Assembly (NCBI GenBank): GCA_937876315.1
Contig: CALEHQ010000019.1
Span: forward strand, 1 to 64,000
Reading direction: 5' to 3'
Length of the DNA: 64,000 nt
Origin: an uncultured Actinomycetes bacterium
Lineage (GTDB): Bacteria > Actinomycetota > Acidimicrobiia > Acidimicrobiales > Acidimicrobilacustridaceae
Both the position numbers and the translations under genes were made by a program. Within the stretch, counting starts at the first letter, position 1, and every line of letters starts with the position of its first letter. The notes under the pieces were generated by a model. It made no database searches and was not told the DNA's origin. It was given only the letters and a program-made list of their open reading frames with translations. Positions 9,073 to 17,670 of the stretch are shown one piece after another.

Positions 9073-10713
9073 TCAGGAACGATGAAGTTCGGCGGACCGC
9101 CTCGCTGCGTCAGCCTTGAGATCGCCCTTCGCCACCTTGCCGCCAGATGATCTCGGCAACTCATCAACAATCACGAGATGTTCGGGCCACCACTCGCGCG
9201 ACACGGATCGTGAGCGCAAGAGTTCAACAATGTCATCGAGTGTGAGTTCCGCCCCAGGGCGAAGCTCAACATACGCGCATACTCGTTCACCGAAAACCGG
9301 ATCGGGAAATGCCACTGCTGCCACCATCGCAACAGCCGAATGCGTGGCAATCTCCGCTTCGACTGCTGGAGCGCTGATGTTCTTGCCACCCCTGATGATG
9401 AAGTCTGAAGTGCGACCAACAACTGTTAGTACGCCTTCTGCATCAATCCGAACAATGTCACCCATAAGCATCCAGCCGTCGTCGGTGAACAGCGCAGTAT
9501 TCGCAGCGTCATCGCCCCAGTAGCCAAGTGCGGTAGCCGGGCCTTTGCAGGCTGGTTGACCTTCCTCGACACCCGCTGGAACCTCAGCGTGGGTCTCAGG
9601 GTCAAGGAGACGCACATGCATTTCAGGAATCACATGACCCGCAGTTCGAAGACGAGTCTCTCGGTCGGTGGCATAGGAGGTGTGACTGAGCGCACCCGTT
9701 TCATTTGAGCCATAGAACTGCAGCACCTTCGCTCCGGTTGCTTCTTCAAACTCCGCTGCGCGTTCGTACGGAACCGCTTCACCGCCAGTGAACATTGAAC
9801 GCAGCGATGAAAGATCACGTGGACGTTCAACTTGTGCATTCAGCAACATGATGAATTGCGTACTGACGCAGCACAACACGGTGACGCGTTCGCGTTCGAT
9901 GAGATCAAGTGCTTCATGAGCATCAAATCGATCCATCAATACCGTGGGCACACCGAGAACAGTCGGCGTGAAGTGTGCAGTCCACAAACCAAATCCGAAT
10001 GGTGCAGGCAGAGCCCCAAAGAACACTTCATCGGAGCCAAATCCGCCAGCTTCAGCCGCCAATTGATGGAAATAGAACCATCGGTTTTGCGTATGCATCA
10101 CACATTTCGGCAACCCCGTAGTTCCCGATGTGGAGTTCAGGAGAAAAAGCTCGTCTGGATGAATCGGACGAAACGAACAATCGGGATCGACTTCAACCCC
10201 GTCAGAAAGTGCAGCGTCAACAACTCGCGCATCTAACCCGACAAGAAGGTGGCGATCAACTGATTCGCCCATCGCAGCCACATCGGAACGCAATGCCGCT
10301 GCAGTTCGACCGTGTTGTTCAGGAGCCGTAATCAGCGTTCGAGCCCCGGTGAGCGAAAGTAAATGCGCCACTTCGCGATCACCAGCGCGCGCACCAATGC
10401 CGACTGCAACGCAACCGGCGCGCTCGATGCCGACGAAGACGGCATGAACAGCCGGGCCATCAGGCATCATCACGGCAATGCGTTCTCCACGTTCAGGTTC
10501 GGCGGCAAGGATCGCCAAGGCGATGTCGTCGGCATCTGCGTGATACTCCGCCCAGGTGTAACGGCGCCCATCTGCAACAAAAGCGATTCCATCAGGTTGC
10601 ACAGATGCTCGAGCCGCAACGATCGATCCAACGGTGTCATCGCCCCACCAACCTCGCGCGTGGTACTCGGCTGCTGCATCAGAATCAGCACGGAACAGCT
10701 CCACCGAACTCAA
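9073..10713 (-). CDS. AMP-dependent acyl-CoA synthetase/ligase
   Basis: A 546-aa member of the ANL superfamily that activates a carboxylic acid to acyl-AMP and then acyl-CoA. Motifs are the phosphate-binding loop NSTSGTTGLPK near residues 193-203, FYGSNETGA, GDIVRIDAEG, the hinge GRTSDFIIRGGKNIS and the C-terminal catalytic lysine in PRSSGGKVAKGDL. Its start overlaps the stop of the upstream MarR gene by 4 bases. Position downstream of DUF35/thiolase genes suggests that it supplies a CoA ester of a fatty, aromatic or sterol-derived acid to that pathway. The substrate is not determined. Confidence 0.9.
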   Translation of the reverse strand: MSSVELFRADSDAAAEYHARGWWGDDTVGSIVAARASVQPDGIAFVADGRRYTWAEYHADADDIALAILAAEPERGERIAVMMPDGPAVHAVFVGIERAGCVAVGIGARAGDREVAHLLSLTGARTLITAPEQHGRTAAALRSDVAAMGESVDRHLLVGLDARVVDAALSDGVEVDPDCSFRPIHPDELFLLNSTSGTTGLPKCVMHTQNRWFYFHQLAAEAGGFGSDEVFFGALPAPFGFGLWTAHFTPTVLGVPTVLMDRFDAHEALDLIERERVTVLCCVSTQFIMLLNAQVERPRDLSSLRSMFTGGEAVPYERAAEFEEATGAKVLQFYGSNETGALSHTSYATDRETRLRTAGHVIPEMHVRLLDPETHAEVPAGVEEGQPACKGPATALGYWGDDAANTALFTDDGWMLMGDIVRIDAEGVLTVVGRTSDFIIRGGKNISAPAVEAEIATHSAVAMVAAVAFPDPVFGERVCAYVELRPGAELTLDDIVELLRSRSVSREWWPEHLVIVDELPRSSGGKVAKGDLKADAARRSAELHRS

Positions 10714-11204
10714 CCCGCTGCCTTCGATCGGCGAGAAGCGGGAACGGCTCGTAAGTCTGAGACCAAACGATCAAGCTGCTCAACGAGGGCCGACAGTTCC
10801 TCGACTGACCAACCGCCGAGTTGTTCGGCCATCAATTCATCGTTTGCTGCCTCAATCCGGCGATGAGCAACCCGGCCCGCAGCGGTGACCGCGACGACAG
10901 ATGCCCGTCCATCTTGCGGATCGGCAGACCGCTCCACGTATCCCTCGGCTTCAAGAGCTTGCACCTGTCGGGTGAGTGCTGCCGGGTGAGTTCTGACGGC
11001 GTCGGCGAGATCACTCATGCGCATAGGACCGTCGTCAATGACCTTGCCCAGAACAGCAACGGCCGCCACACCAATTGCGACACCAGAACGAACCGCAATC
11101 AAACGATCAAGACGCTGGCTCCCTGTGATGCGACGCAACGATCCCATTTCGTTGCGTAAACGACGAAGGAGCTCAGACATCTCAGATGGTTCACTACGAC
11201 TCAT
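10710..11204 (-). CDS. MarR-family transcriptional regulator
   Basis: A protein of about 164 aa with the MarR winged helix: MRMSDLADAVRTHPAALTRQVQALEAEGYVER, followed by a wing with DPQDGRASVVAVT. The C-terminal helix would complete the dimerisation domain. I start it at ATG 11204, which overlaps the patatin stop (ATGA); a GTG two codons upstream is also possible. Being inside the operon it probably controls, often in response to a phenolic acid or acyl-CoA ligand, it may bind the palindrome at 15392-15406 in front of the first gene. That link is inference. Confidence 0.88.
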   Translation of the reverse strand: MSRSEPSEMSELLRRLRNEMGSLRRITGSQRLDRLIAVRSGVAIGVAAVAVLGKVIDDGPMRMSDLADAVRTHPAALTRQVQALEAEGYVERSADPQDGRASVVAVTAAGRVAHRRIEAANDELMAEQLGGWSVEELSALVEQLDRLVSDLRAVPASRRSKAAG

Positions 11205-12037
11205 AACCACACCTTCGCGATTCTTTCGACCTCGATCGTTCCCTGCCGTCGACCTTCCCGCAGGGATGGCCCCCGAGTCGCCGGGTCAAGAACATTGGTT
11301 CCGAATGCCTCCGTGGATCCACCGTCAGCTGCGATCACTTCAACGATTGCTCCTTGCTCACGCAAGGCTGCCGCTTCGACCTCAACCGTTGGACCGAAGC
11401 CACCCGCAAATGGTGCAACAACCACAACGATGTCGCAGCCCTCTGCGAGATCAGCATTGGTGCCACTTCGCACGCCACCATCGATGAATCGAGAGTCACC
11501 GATCGTGACAGGCGGCCAAATTCCTGGGACTGCACAACTTGCAGCAACCGCGGAAACAAGTGCGACACCAGAATTGCGATCAAAGACTTTGAATTCTCCG
11601 GTGAATGCATCAACTGCCGTAACGAGTAATTCACGATCCGACCACTCATGTGACGAAAGCCGCGATTCGATTACTGCGAGACGAGCGCTCTCTTCAACGG
11701 TGGGTGCAGCTAATGCCACCCCACCAAGACGACGCCGCACCTCGATCTCATCGGGGGCCCCATCGAAACACGCAGCAAATTGCTCAATCAACGCATCTAG
11801 CGAACTTTCGACCTGCAACTCTGCGCTCTGACTCGCAGGCACTAATTGACGAGCACATAACGATTCAAGGGATTCGTCAGTCCGGAGTTGCGCCCCGACA
11901 GCTGCGCCAGCCGAGGTTCCGATGATTCGATCAGCAGCCCTGAGATCGACACCAGCGTTTGCGAGCGCGTCGAGGACACCGAGTTCCCAAGCAATCCCCG
12001 CCACTCCACCTCCGCCAAGAACTAACGCCGTCGACAT
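11201..12037 (-). CDS. patatin-like phospholipase family protein
   Basis: A 278-aa patatin-fold serine hydrolase. It has the glycine-rich oxyanion loop LGGGGVAG near residues 7-14, the nucleophile elbow GTSAG with Ser42, and the dyad aspartate in FIDGGVRSG. This architecture hydrolyses lipid acyl esters or related thioesters. It is a short, RssA-like stand-alone domain without a signal peptide, hence cytosolic. A GGAGGG site lies about 9 nt upstream of the ATG. It is followed by marR and acyl-CoA synthetase genes with 4-base overlaps, and separated from the upstream thiolase by a 78-bp gap holding a 28-bp palindrome. Confidence 0.88.
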   Translation of the reverse strand: MSTALVLGGGGVAGIAWELGVLDALANAGVDLRAADRIIGTSAGAAVGAQLRTDESLESLCARQLVPASQSAELQVESSLDALIEQFAACFDGAPDEIEVRRRLGGVALAAPTVEESARLAVIESRLSSHEWSDRELLVTAVDAFTGEFKVFDRNSGVALVSAVAASCAVPGIWPPVTIGDSRFIDGGVRSGTNADLAEGCDIVVVVAPFAGGFGPTVEVEAAALREQGAIVEVIAADGGSTEAFGTNVLDPATRGPSLREGRRQGTIEVERIAKVWL

Positions 12038-12067
12038 CAGTCAACCCTCCACACAACCGCCACGCGA

Positions 12068-12095
12068 CGGAGGCGACCCCATGGGGTCGCCTCCG
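12068..12095. terminator. perfect 28-bp palindrome between thiolase and patatin genes
   Basis: Two 14-base arms (CGGAGGCGACCCCA and its reverse complement) abut without interruption. In RNA this would be a 12-bp GC-rich stem with a CAUG loop. It begins 20 bp after the thiolase stop and lies 30 bp before the patatin start. There is no U tract, so it may be a weak or factor-assisted terminator, a processing site or a 3'-end stabiliser that uncouples the two halves of the operon. A DNA operator is also possible. Confidence 0.6.
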
Positions 12096-12115
12096 ACACA
12101 TGACATGACGTCAGC

Positions 12116-13273
12116 TCAGCCCAGTGGATTGAGCGAGGAACCGACTGCCCACATTGCGAAGAACTGGGCGTTGGCGCCGTAGGCCTGAGCGATTGCCAAC
12201 TTGGCTCCGCCGACCTGATGGTCTTCAGCCTGACCACGAACCTGCAGCGCGGCTTCAGCGAAACGCAGAAGACCAGATGCACCGATCGGATTCGAGGAAA
12301 GCACACCACCGGACATGTTGACGGGGAAGTCGCCGTCGAGTGCCGTGGCACCAGACTGCGTCATCTTCCAACCTTCACCAGGAGCGGCGATCTCGTGGGC
12401 TTCGAGCCACATGGGCTCGTACCAAGAGAACGGTACGTACAGCTCGGCGCAGTCGATCTGTTCGCGAGGGTTGGTAATACCAACCGTCTTGTAGATCTCC
12501 TGTGCACACGCGTGCGCCGCTTGCGGGTTCACCGGGTCACGACCCGAGTACCAACCTGGCTCGGACTTCATCGCGGTGGCGAGCACCCACGCCGGAGGCT
12601 TCGATGCCGCTTTGCCGCCATCTTCATCAGTGAAGATGACTGCGCATGCACCGTCGGACGATGGACACGACTCCAAGAAACGGAGCGGATCCCACATCAT
12701 CGGAGATTCCTTCACCTTGTCGATGGTGATATCGGCAAGCTTGAGATGGGCATACGGGTTCTTGGCACCATTGAGACGGTCCTTCACTGCAACCATCCAA
12801 CCAATATCTTCAGGTGCTCCTGAGCGTTGGATATAGGCCCGGATAAACGGAGCGAACGCGCCGCCCGCTCCGATCGAAGCGCCCTTACCGCCGCCCAGAG
12901 CGAACTGGGCATTGCCCTCTGACTGCTTTTCGAAGGCAAGCGACAGCACTCGCTTGTGACGACCGCTTGAAACGAGGTGTGAACCAACGATGCCCGTTGA
13001 GCCACCCACTGAACCAGCGGTGTGTACTCGGAACATCGGCTTGTTCACCGCACCAAGGGCATCGGCGAGATACATCTCGGGCTTCATGACTCCCTCGAAG
13101 AAGTCAGGAGCTTTGCCGAGCACGACTGCGTCGATATCGCCCCAGTCCATGTTGGCGTCTTCAAGCGCGCGCTGAGCGGCTTCGCGGACAAGTCCGGCCA
13201 TCGAAACATCGGCACGCTTGCGCTTGTGATGTGTCTGACCGATACCGACGATTGCTACAGGCTGATGGCTCAT
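12116..13273 (-). CDS. thiolase-fold lipid-transfer protein (Ltp3-like)
   Basis: A 385-aa SCP-x/thiolase superfamily protein. The position of the usual nucleophilic Cys (NxCASG) reads HTAGSVGG, and the last motif, normally GHPxGATG, is SNPIGASG. The canonical catalytic Cys and His are therefore missing, as in the steroid-degradation proteins Ltp2, Ltp3 and Ltp4, some of which act as aldolases with a DUF35 partner. Size and order (DUF35, 357 aa, 385 aa) resemble mycobacterial Rv3521-Rv3523. The start at ATG 13273 has GAAGG 6 nt upstream, and it overlaps the preceding thiolase by 4 bases. It probably forms a complex with its neighbours. Confidence 0.82.
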   Translation of the reverse strand: MSHQPVAIVGIGQTHHKRKRADVSMAGLVREAAQRALEDANMDWGDIDAVVLGKAPDFFEGVMKPEMYLADALGAVNKPMFRVHTAGSVGGSTGIVGSHLVSSGRHKRVLSLAFEKQSEGNAQFALGGGKGASIGAGGAFAPFIRAYIQRSGAPEDIGWMVAVKDRLNGAKNPYAHLKLADITIDKVKESPMMWDPLRFLESCPSSDGACAVIFTDEDGGKAASKPPAWVLATAMKSEPGWYSGRDPVNPQAAHACAQEIYKTVGITNPREQIDCAELYVPFSWYEPMWLEAHEIAAPGEGWKMTQSGATALDGDFPVNMSGGVLSSNPIGASGLLRFAEAALQVRGQAEDHQVGGAKLAIAQAYGANAQFFAMWAVGSSLNPLG

Positions 13274-14340
13274 TGGTCACCTTCCAGGACGCAGACGAGA
13301 TTCTGCTGAAGGCAAGGTCCGGACGTGGTGTGAGCCAACGTGCGGTTCTTGCCATTCTTGATGATCTGATTTGCCGCTTCACCCACGCGGATGAGGCCGA
13401 CGGTCATTACAGAGTGAGCCGCAAGCGCACCACCGGAGGGGTTGACCTCGGTGGAAGCGTCAAGACCCAGTGAATCACGAAGAATCAACTCTTGGAAACT
13501 GAACGGGGCATGGAGCTCGGCAACATCGATCGGGCCCTTACCAACACCGGCTGCCTCGGCAGCAAGGCGGGTTGAGACCGAAGTGGTGATGTCTTTCCGA
13601 ACTGTCGGCAAATGTGCCTCGATGCGATGATCGATACCGGTGATCCACGCTGGACGCTCACACAGGTCATAAGCCCGCTTGCCACGAGCAAGAATGACTG
13701 CGGCCGCCTGATCGGTTGTCGGCGGCAAGTCGTGACGACGCAACGGGTTGCGCACGTAATCAGCTGCGAGCAACTCGTCGATAGAAAAATCGCCCTTCAC
13801 CTGTGCAAACGGGTTCGACTTGGCGTTGGACCGGTTTCGAGCGACAACCTCAGCGAAGTCGCGTTCGGTGGCCTTACCAGAATCGATGAGCGCACGTGCC
13901 TGCAGTGCAGCCAATGTCCAGGTGTCGGTACCCAACGGAGTGAGGTAGTAGGGATCGAATTCAACCGTGAACAACGTCGATGGATCGGAATTGGAGTTCT
14001 TGCCAACACCGACGGCCATTGCGATGTCAATGTCGCCTTGAAGAAGTCGAACGTAGGCCTCGTACATCGCCCACGCGCCGTCCATCTCGACATGCGACTC
14101 GTTGATTGCAGGAACCATGCCGTAGGCGTCAGTGTTCTGCACAAATGAGAACCCTTGACCAGACAGGTAGTCACAAGAACCCGAGACCGTGAAGCCAATC
14201 TCTGACTTGTCGATTCCGACCTGCGCAATCACCTCGCGGGTGGAGCGCAGAACCAAGTCCGATTCCGTCAGGTTCGTTCGCCGTTCGGGCGGCAATTGCG
14301 CAAACCCGACGATTGCAATGTCATTTTCTGAAGGTGCCAT
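13270..14340 (-). CDS. thiolase-fold lipid-transfer protein (Ltp4-like)
   Basis: A 356-aa thiolase-superfamily protein, shorter than biosynthetic thiolases (about 390 aa). It has the overall fold pattern (NDIAIVGFAQ at the start, ELHAPFSF and NPSGGALAAHSVMTVGL late) but neither the nucleophilic Cys context nor GHP-GATG. It should pair with the next thiolase-like protein and the DUF35 protein. The ATG at 14340 shares one base with the DUF35 stop (TGATG), a coupled arrangement; a GTG one codon upstream is an alternative. In Rhodococcus, Ltp3 and Ltp4 are needed to degrade C24-branched sterol side chains. Whether this pair does so is inference. Confidence 0.8.
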   Translation of the reverse strand: MAPSENDIAIVGFAQLPPERRTNLTESDLVLRSTREVIAQVGIDKSEIGFTVSGSCDYLSGQGFSFVQNTDAYGMVPAINESHVEMDGAWAMYEAYVRLLQGDIDIAMAVGVGKNSNSDPSTLFTVEFDPYYLTPLGTDTWTLAALQARALIDSGKATERDFAEVVARNRSNAKSNPFAQVKGDFSIDELLAADYVRNPLRRHDLPPTTDQAAAVILARGKRAYDLCERPAWITGIDHRIEAHLPTVRKDITTSVSTRLAAEAAGVGKGPIDVAELHAPFSFQELILRDSLGLDASTEVNPSGGALAAHSVMTVGLIRVGEAANQIIKNGKNRTLAHTTSGPCLQQNLVCVLEGDQ

Positions 14341-15362
14341 CACATCATCCGATCCAAGTAGCGATCAGCCGGTTCATCCGGCTCACCAGTGGTACGCCAG
14401 CCGACGATGATGTCGCCACCGCTTCCTCGGCTGCGGTTGTCGATATCTACTGCGGAACGCTCGTTCTCCGGCGCCCACACAACTTCAACGTGAATGCCAA
14501 CGCGGATTTCGCTCACCGGAACATCGAGAATTTCCTGCTGAGCGATAACGGCATCAGCATCGTCAAGAAGGATCGAGCAACGTGCGAACGGCTCGGTCTC
14601 GGTCTGACCGGGATACGGCGTCGGCGTCACGATCGTGAAGTTCGAAATCACACCACGGCCAGGAACCTCGACGACGTGACTCTCATCAAGCTCAATGGCG
14701 CACACGCTGCACATGCCTCGTGGCCCCACGATTGTTCGAGCGCACTGCGGACACTTCTGTCCGATGATGCGACCCTCCATAAGAGCTTTCGCCCACATAA
14801 TCGTGGTGGGAGATGCGTTGTCGACGTAACGGAGATCGCTAAACGCGTCCATTTCCGTGATCTCGTTCTCCGCCGGGGCATCAAACGGTTCACCAGCACC
14901 TTCGCTGGGAGAGGGGTCAGAAGCGGGAATGAACGCAATGATGTCGTCAATACGACCATCGCAGTCGGCCGGAGCCTTGAACTTGGCTTCGACGCGCATG
15001 CCCGCAGACATCGCGCTTTCTGAGCCAGCGTCGACGATGTGAATCATCGGCGTGTCAGCACCATCGAGGGTGATGAACGCGAAACCGAACGCGTGGTCAA
15101 GCGGATGCAAGTTGGTTGGTTCAGGCACCCATGTCCATGTCGAAACGGTTCCCTTCGGACCGACACACACCCAATCAGTGCCCGAATCGGCTGCGGTGTC
15201 GGGGTCGTATTCAAGCGGCGGTGCAATCACCCGGCCACCGGTGCGAACACCGATGATCTGGCCCTGCGCAATCGCCGAGCTAAACGTGCTGAGTGTCGAA
15301 CCCAACGTCCGCGAAAACGGGAACGTCAGATTGAAGACGAACTCTTGGACAGTGTCAGCCAT
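14340..15362 (-). CDS. double DUF35 (rubredoxin-like Zn ribbon plus OB fold) acyl-CoA-associated protein
   Basis: A 340-aa protein that appears to hold two DUF35 units. The second (residues about 190-320) has the zinc ribbon CPQC...CSVC (Cys204, 207, 218, 221) followed by an OB fold with PGRGVISNFTIV. The first (about 25-150) has the same layout, GQIIGVRTGGR...VISTW-like strands, but lacks the cysteines. DUF35 proteins bridge acyl-CoA-handling partners, for example with Ltp2 in steroid breakdown or with thiolase/HMG-CoA synthase in archaea. It is first in the operon, with a strong AAAGGGAGAAG site before the ATG and a 15-bp palindrome about 30 bp upstream. Confidence 0.83.
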   Translation of the reverse strand: MADTVQEFVFNLTFPFSRTLGSTLSTFSSAIAQGQIIGVRTGGRVIAPPLEYDPDTAADSGTDWVCVGPKGTVSTWTWVPEPTNLHPLDHAFGFAFITLDGADTPMIHIVDAGSESAMSAGMRVEAKFKAPADCDGRIDDIIAFIPASDPSPSEGAGEPFDAPAENEITEMDAFSDLRYVDNASPTTIMWAKALMEGRIIGQKCPQCARTIVGPRGMCSVCAIELDESHVVEVPGRGVISNFTIVTPTPYPGQTETEPFARCSILLDDADAVIAQQEILDVPVSEIRVGIHVEVVWAPENERSAVDIDNRSRGSGGDIIVGWRTTGEPDEPADRYLDRMM

Positions 15363-15391
15363 CTTCTCCCTTTCCTAGTAAAGGTCTTGTG

Positions 15392-15406
15392 CAGATCATT
15401 GATCTG
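15392..15406. promoter_or_regulatory. palindromic operator candidate (7-1-7 inverted repeat)
   Basis: CAGATCATTGATCTG is a perfect inverted repeat with 7-base arms around one central base, 30 bp upstream of the double-DUF35 start. Size and symmetry suit a MarR-type dimer, and a MarR gene lies in the same operon. Binding is inferred only. Confidence 0.5.
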
Positions 15407-15534
15407 ACGACAAAGGGAGACAATCGATCCCCCTCCGATCGGTGCCGCGACCCTAGAGGTACTTAACACCGCTGAGCAACCAATTCGAGGGATTTCTCGC
15501 CGGCGGAAGCGTCAAGAAATCAGATGGGTCAGGC

Positions 15535-16191
15535 TCAGGTATAGAAGGGGTTATCGCCAGCGTTGTGGTCAGTCACATCGATGACCTCGGTGACCTCAGG
15601 GATTGCCTCATGAATTGAGGTCGTAATCCCGTCACGCAATGTGGCGGCACTCATTGCGCAGCCCTGGCAACCGCCACCCATCGTGAGAAAGACGGTGGTG
15701 TCTTCCACACCAACAAGGGCAGCGAAACCTCCGTGTTGGGCCAGACCGGGATTGATCACTTCTTCGAGGAGCTGCGTCACCTTGTCGGGGATCTCGCCGG
15801 TAAGCACGATGTCGCGGCCATCAAGAGGATTCACCGGTGCCGGACGATTCGGGTTCTTGATGACGAAGCCGCCCTGTCCGGCCGACCGCGGAATATCGAG
15901 TACCGCACCGCGCATGTTCTCAATGCTGTTCGCCGCAACGACCACGCTGAGTCCGCCTTGGACTGAAAGATCATCTTCTGCATCGAGCTCGGCGATAGTC
16001 GCCCAACCAAGGTCGTAGTCGTAGTCGGTGCCCTTCACGCCCTTGATCTCGACGCGCAGACCGATCGCACCAGGGTCTTCTTCAGTGTCACGAATGCCAA
16101 GAACCTGCTCAAGCGCATCGGGAGCGATAGCGAGGACGTACTCGCTCGTTGACGAACTGTCGTCGGTCGCTGTGGAAGTGAGATCAGACAT
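15535..16191 (-). CDS. nfuA: NfuA-type iron-sulfur cluster carrier
   Basis: A 218-aa protein with an N-terminal degenerate HesB/IscA-like domain (residues about 20-115) and a C-terminal NifU-like domain ending in GGGCQGCAMS, where Cys175 and Cys178 would bind a bridging [4Fe-4S] cluster in a dimer. This is the NfuA architecture: it receives clusters from the assembly machinery and delivers them to client enzymes. The N-terminal domain lacks the A-type cysteines, as in NfuA. The frame opens at 16230, but ATG 16191 has AGGGG 6 nt upstream and gives a natural N-terminus. It seems to be a single-gene unit. Confidence 0.9.
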   Translation of the reverse strand: MSDLTSTATDDSSSTSEYVLAIAPDALEQVLGIRDTEEDPGAIGLRVEIKGVKGTDYDYDLGWATIAELDAEDDLSVQGGLSVVVAANSIENMRGAVLDIPRSAGQGGFVIKNPNRPAPVNPLDGRDIVLTGEIPDKVTQLLEEVINPGLAQHGGFAALVGVEDTTVFLTMGGGCQGCAMSAATLRDGITTSIHEAIPEVTEVIDVTDHNAGDNPFYT

Positions 16192-16294
16192 CGAAACCCC
16201 TGCGGGAGAATTGCCGGGTTGTCCCAGCACCGGATCCGAACGTTACCGGCCAGCGATGAAGATGCCTTGATCCGACAACCAAACCAATCAAACC

Positions 16295-17470
16295 TCAGGA
16301 GATATAGGACCCTCGACCGAAGGCAACTGCGAACGCAAGCATCACTGTGAGTGAGAGCGGGAGGATGACCGCTCGAACTTTGGGGCGAGCAACCAGAAGT
16401 TCTGCAGCCACCACAATGCACGGGAATGTGCCGAGCAGATAGCGGCCAGCGCCGAAGAAATCTTTCGTGCCTAGAAGAGGAAGAGCGATCATTCCAAGGC
16501 AGTACAGGGCATAGGCCCAACCAAATCGCCGTTTCACCATTGGTACAAGAGCAAGTGCTCCGAAAACAACAAGACCATGCGCTACGTGGCCAATGGTTGA
16601 CCACTCGAACGGTCGATGCTGCAACTCCTCGATGAGTCGAAATTTCAGCCACGTCGCAGGACCCGCGCCTTGGTCCCAACCCTTTGATGCTTGGGTTGCC
16701 GCGAAAAGAAACGGGTGACCGAAGTTCAACCACAGGAACAAACACCAACTACCGACACCGAGCCATGACAAGAAGATGGGCGCATCGGCTCTGGTCAACG
16801 TGCGTGGGTTGAAAAGTCCTCGGATACCAGTCGCCCCGTTCGAGATATTGCGTTTCTCGGTCACTCGGAGAACAAGTGCAGCCGCAACGACAAGACCGGC
16901 CGGACGGCCAGCGGTTGCGAGAACTCCGACAAGACCTGCCCAGAAGTAGCGATCCTTCTCAACGAGATAGAAGGCACCGATCGCTGTTGCGACAAATAAT
17001 GCGTCGGAATACACAACTCCGTAGAGGTACCAACTGTACGGAAACACACAGAGAAGAATCACAGCAGTGATGGCGATTTCGCGAGAAACAAAAACACGCG
17101 CCCACTGGCGAAGTACAACAACGGCCGTTGCTCCGCTGAGTACCGTCACCACTATTCCAGTGATGTAGATGCTGGGAAAAGCCCAACTAAAGATGCTGAC
17201 GACTGTGGGATAGGTCGGCCAGAACGCAACCGAAGACTGCACCCCTGGGTAGTAGACGTATCCCTCACGAACAATCGTGCGGTACCACTCGGCATCCCAG
17301 CGGGCGAAGCCACCAAACCACGTATCACCAACTCCTTGACGCATCGGGAAGAATGCATCGTGAGTGAGATGGTTGTAGCCGAACCAGATTGCAATCCAAA
17401 CGAGAATGCCTACGGCCGAAAAAAACGACGAGAGGTGACCACCAGTTGTCACTCCAGCCTCCTCGTTCAT
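16295..17470 (-). CDS. GT-C fold mannosyltransferase-like membrane protein (PIG-V type)
   Basis: A polytopic protein of about 391 aa. The loop after the first helix contains GGFARWDAEWYRTIVREGY, similar to the WDxxWY loop of PIG-V/GPI-mannosyltransferase II-like enzymes, and there are some ten further hydrophobic segments. Such GT-C enzymes transfer a mannosyl (or other) residue from a polyprenyl-phosphate sugar on the outer face of the membrane. The start is uncertain: ATG 17470 is natural relative to the first helix, but GTG 17512 is in frame and neither has a clear ribosome site. The substrate is unknown. Confidence 0.75.
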   Translation of the reverse strand: MNEEAGVTTGGHLSSFFSAVGILVWIAIWFGYNHLTHDAFFPMRQGVGDTWFGGFARWDAEWYRTIVREGYVYYPGVQSSVAFWPTYPTVVSIFSWAFPSIYITGIVVTVLSGATAVVVLRQWARVFVSREIAITAVILLCVFPYSWYLYGVVYSDALFVATAIGAFYLVEKDRYFWAGLVGVLATAGRPAGLVVAAALVLRVTEKRNISNGATGIRGLFNPRTLTRADAPIFLSWLGVGSWCLFLWLNFGHPFLFAATQASKGWDQGAGPATWLKFRLIEELQHRPFEWSTIGHVAHGLVVFGALALVPMVKRRFGWAYALYCLGMIALPLLGTKDFFGAGRYLLGTFPCIVVAAELLVARPKVRAVILPLSLTVMLAFAVAFGRGSYIS

Positions 17471-17657
17471 TGAATGGACCAGAGACTCGGCCGCGCAGGC
17501 GCGCGAGCGCACCAGTTCGCGAAGGCTCGATCTGAGCGATTGTGGTCGAAGAGGAATCGGTCATGAGGTGAGTGATCCATCCCCCGATGGACCGGGTGGA
17601 ACGGTAGTCCTCAACACCCCCTGCATCACAAGAGATCAGTGGGTCTCCAACTCGCCG

Positions 17658-17663
17658 TAGCCT
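17658..17663 (+). promoter_or_regulatory. -10-like TAnnnT box, leaderless start of the ABC-F gene
   Basis: TAGCCT ends 7 nt before the ATG at 17671, and there is no Shine-Dalgarno sequence. Confidence 0.5.
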
Positions 17664-17670
17664 CGGACAA

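Noticed and set aside
12116-14340. Assignment as ordinary acetyl-CoA acetyltransferases
   Set aside because: In the 385-aa protein the positions of the catalytic Cys and GHPxGATG His carry other residues, and the 356-aa protein lacks both motif contexts. Length and DUF35 linkage fit lipid-transfer/aldolase-type thiolase homologues better.
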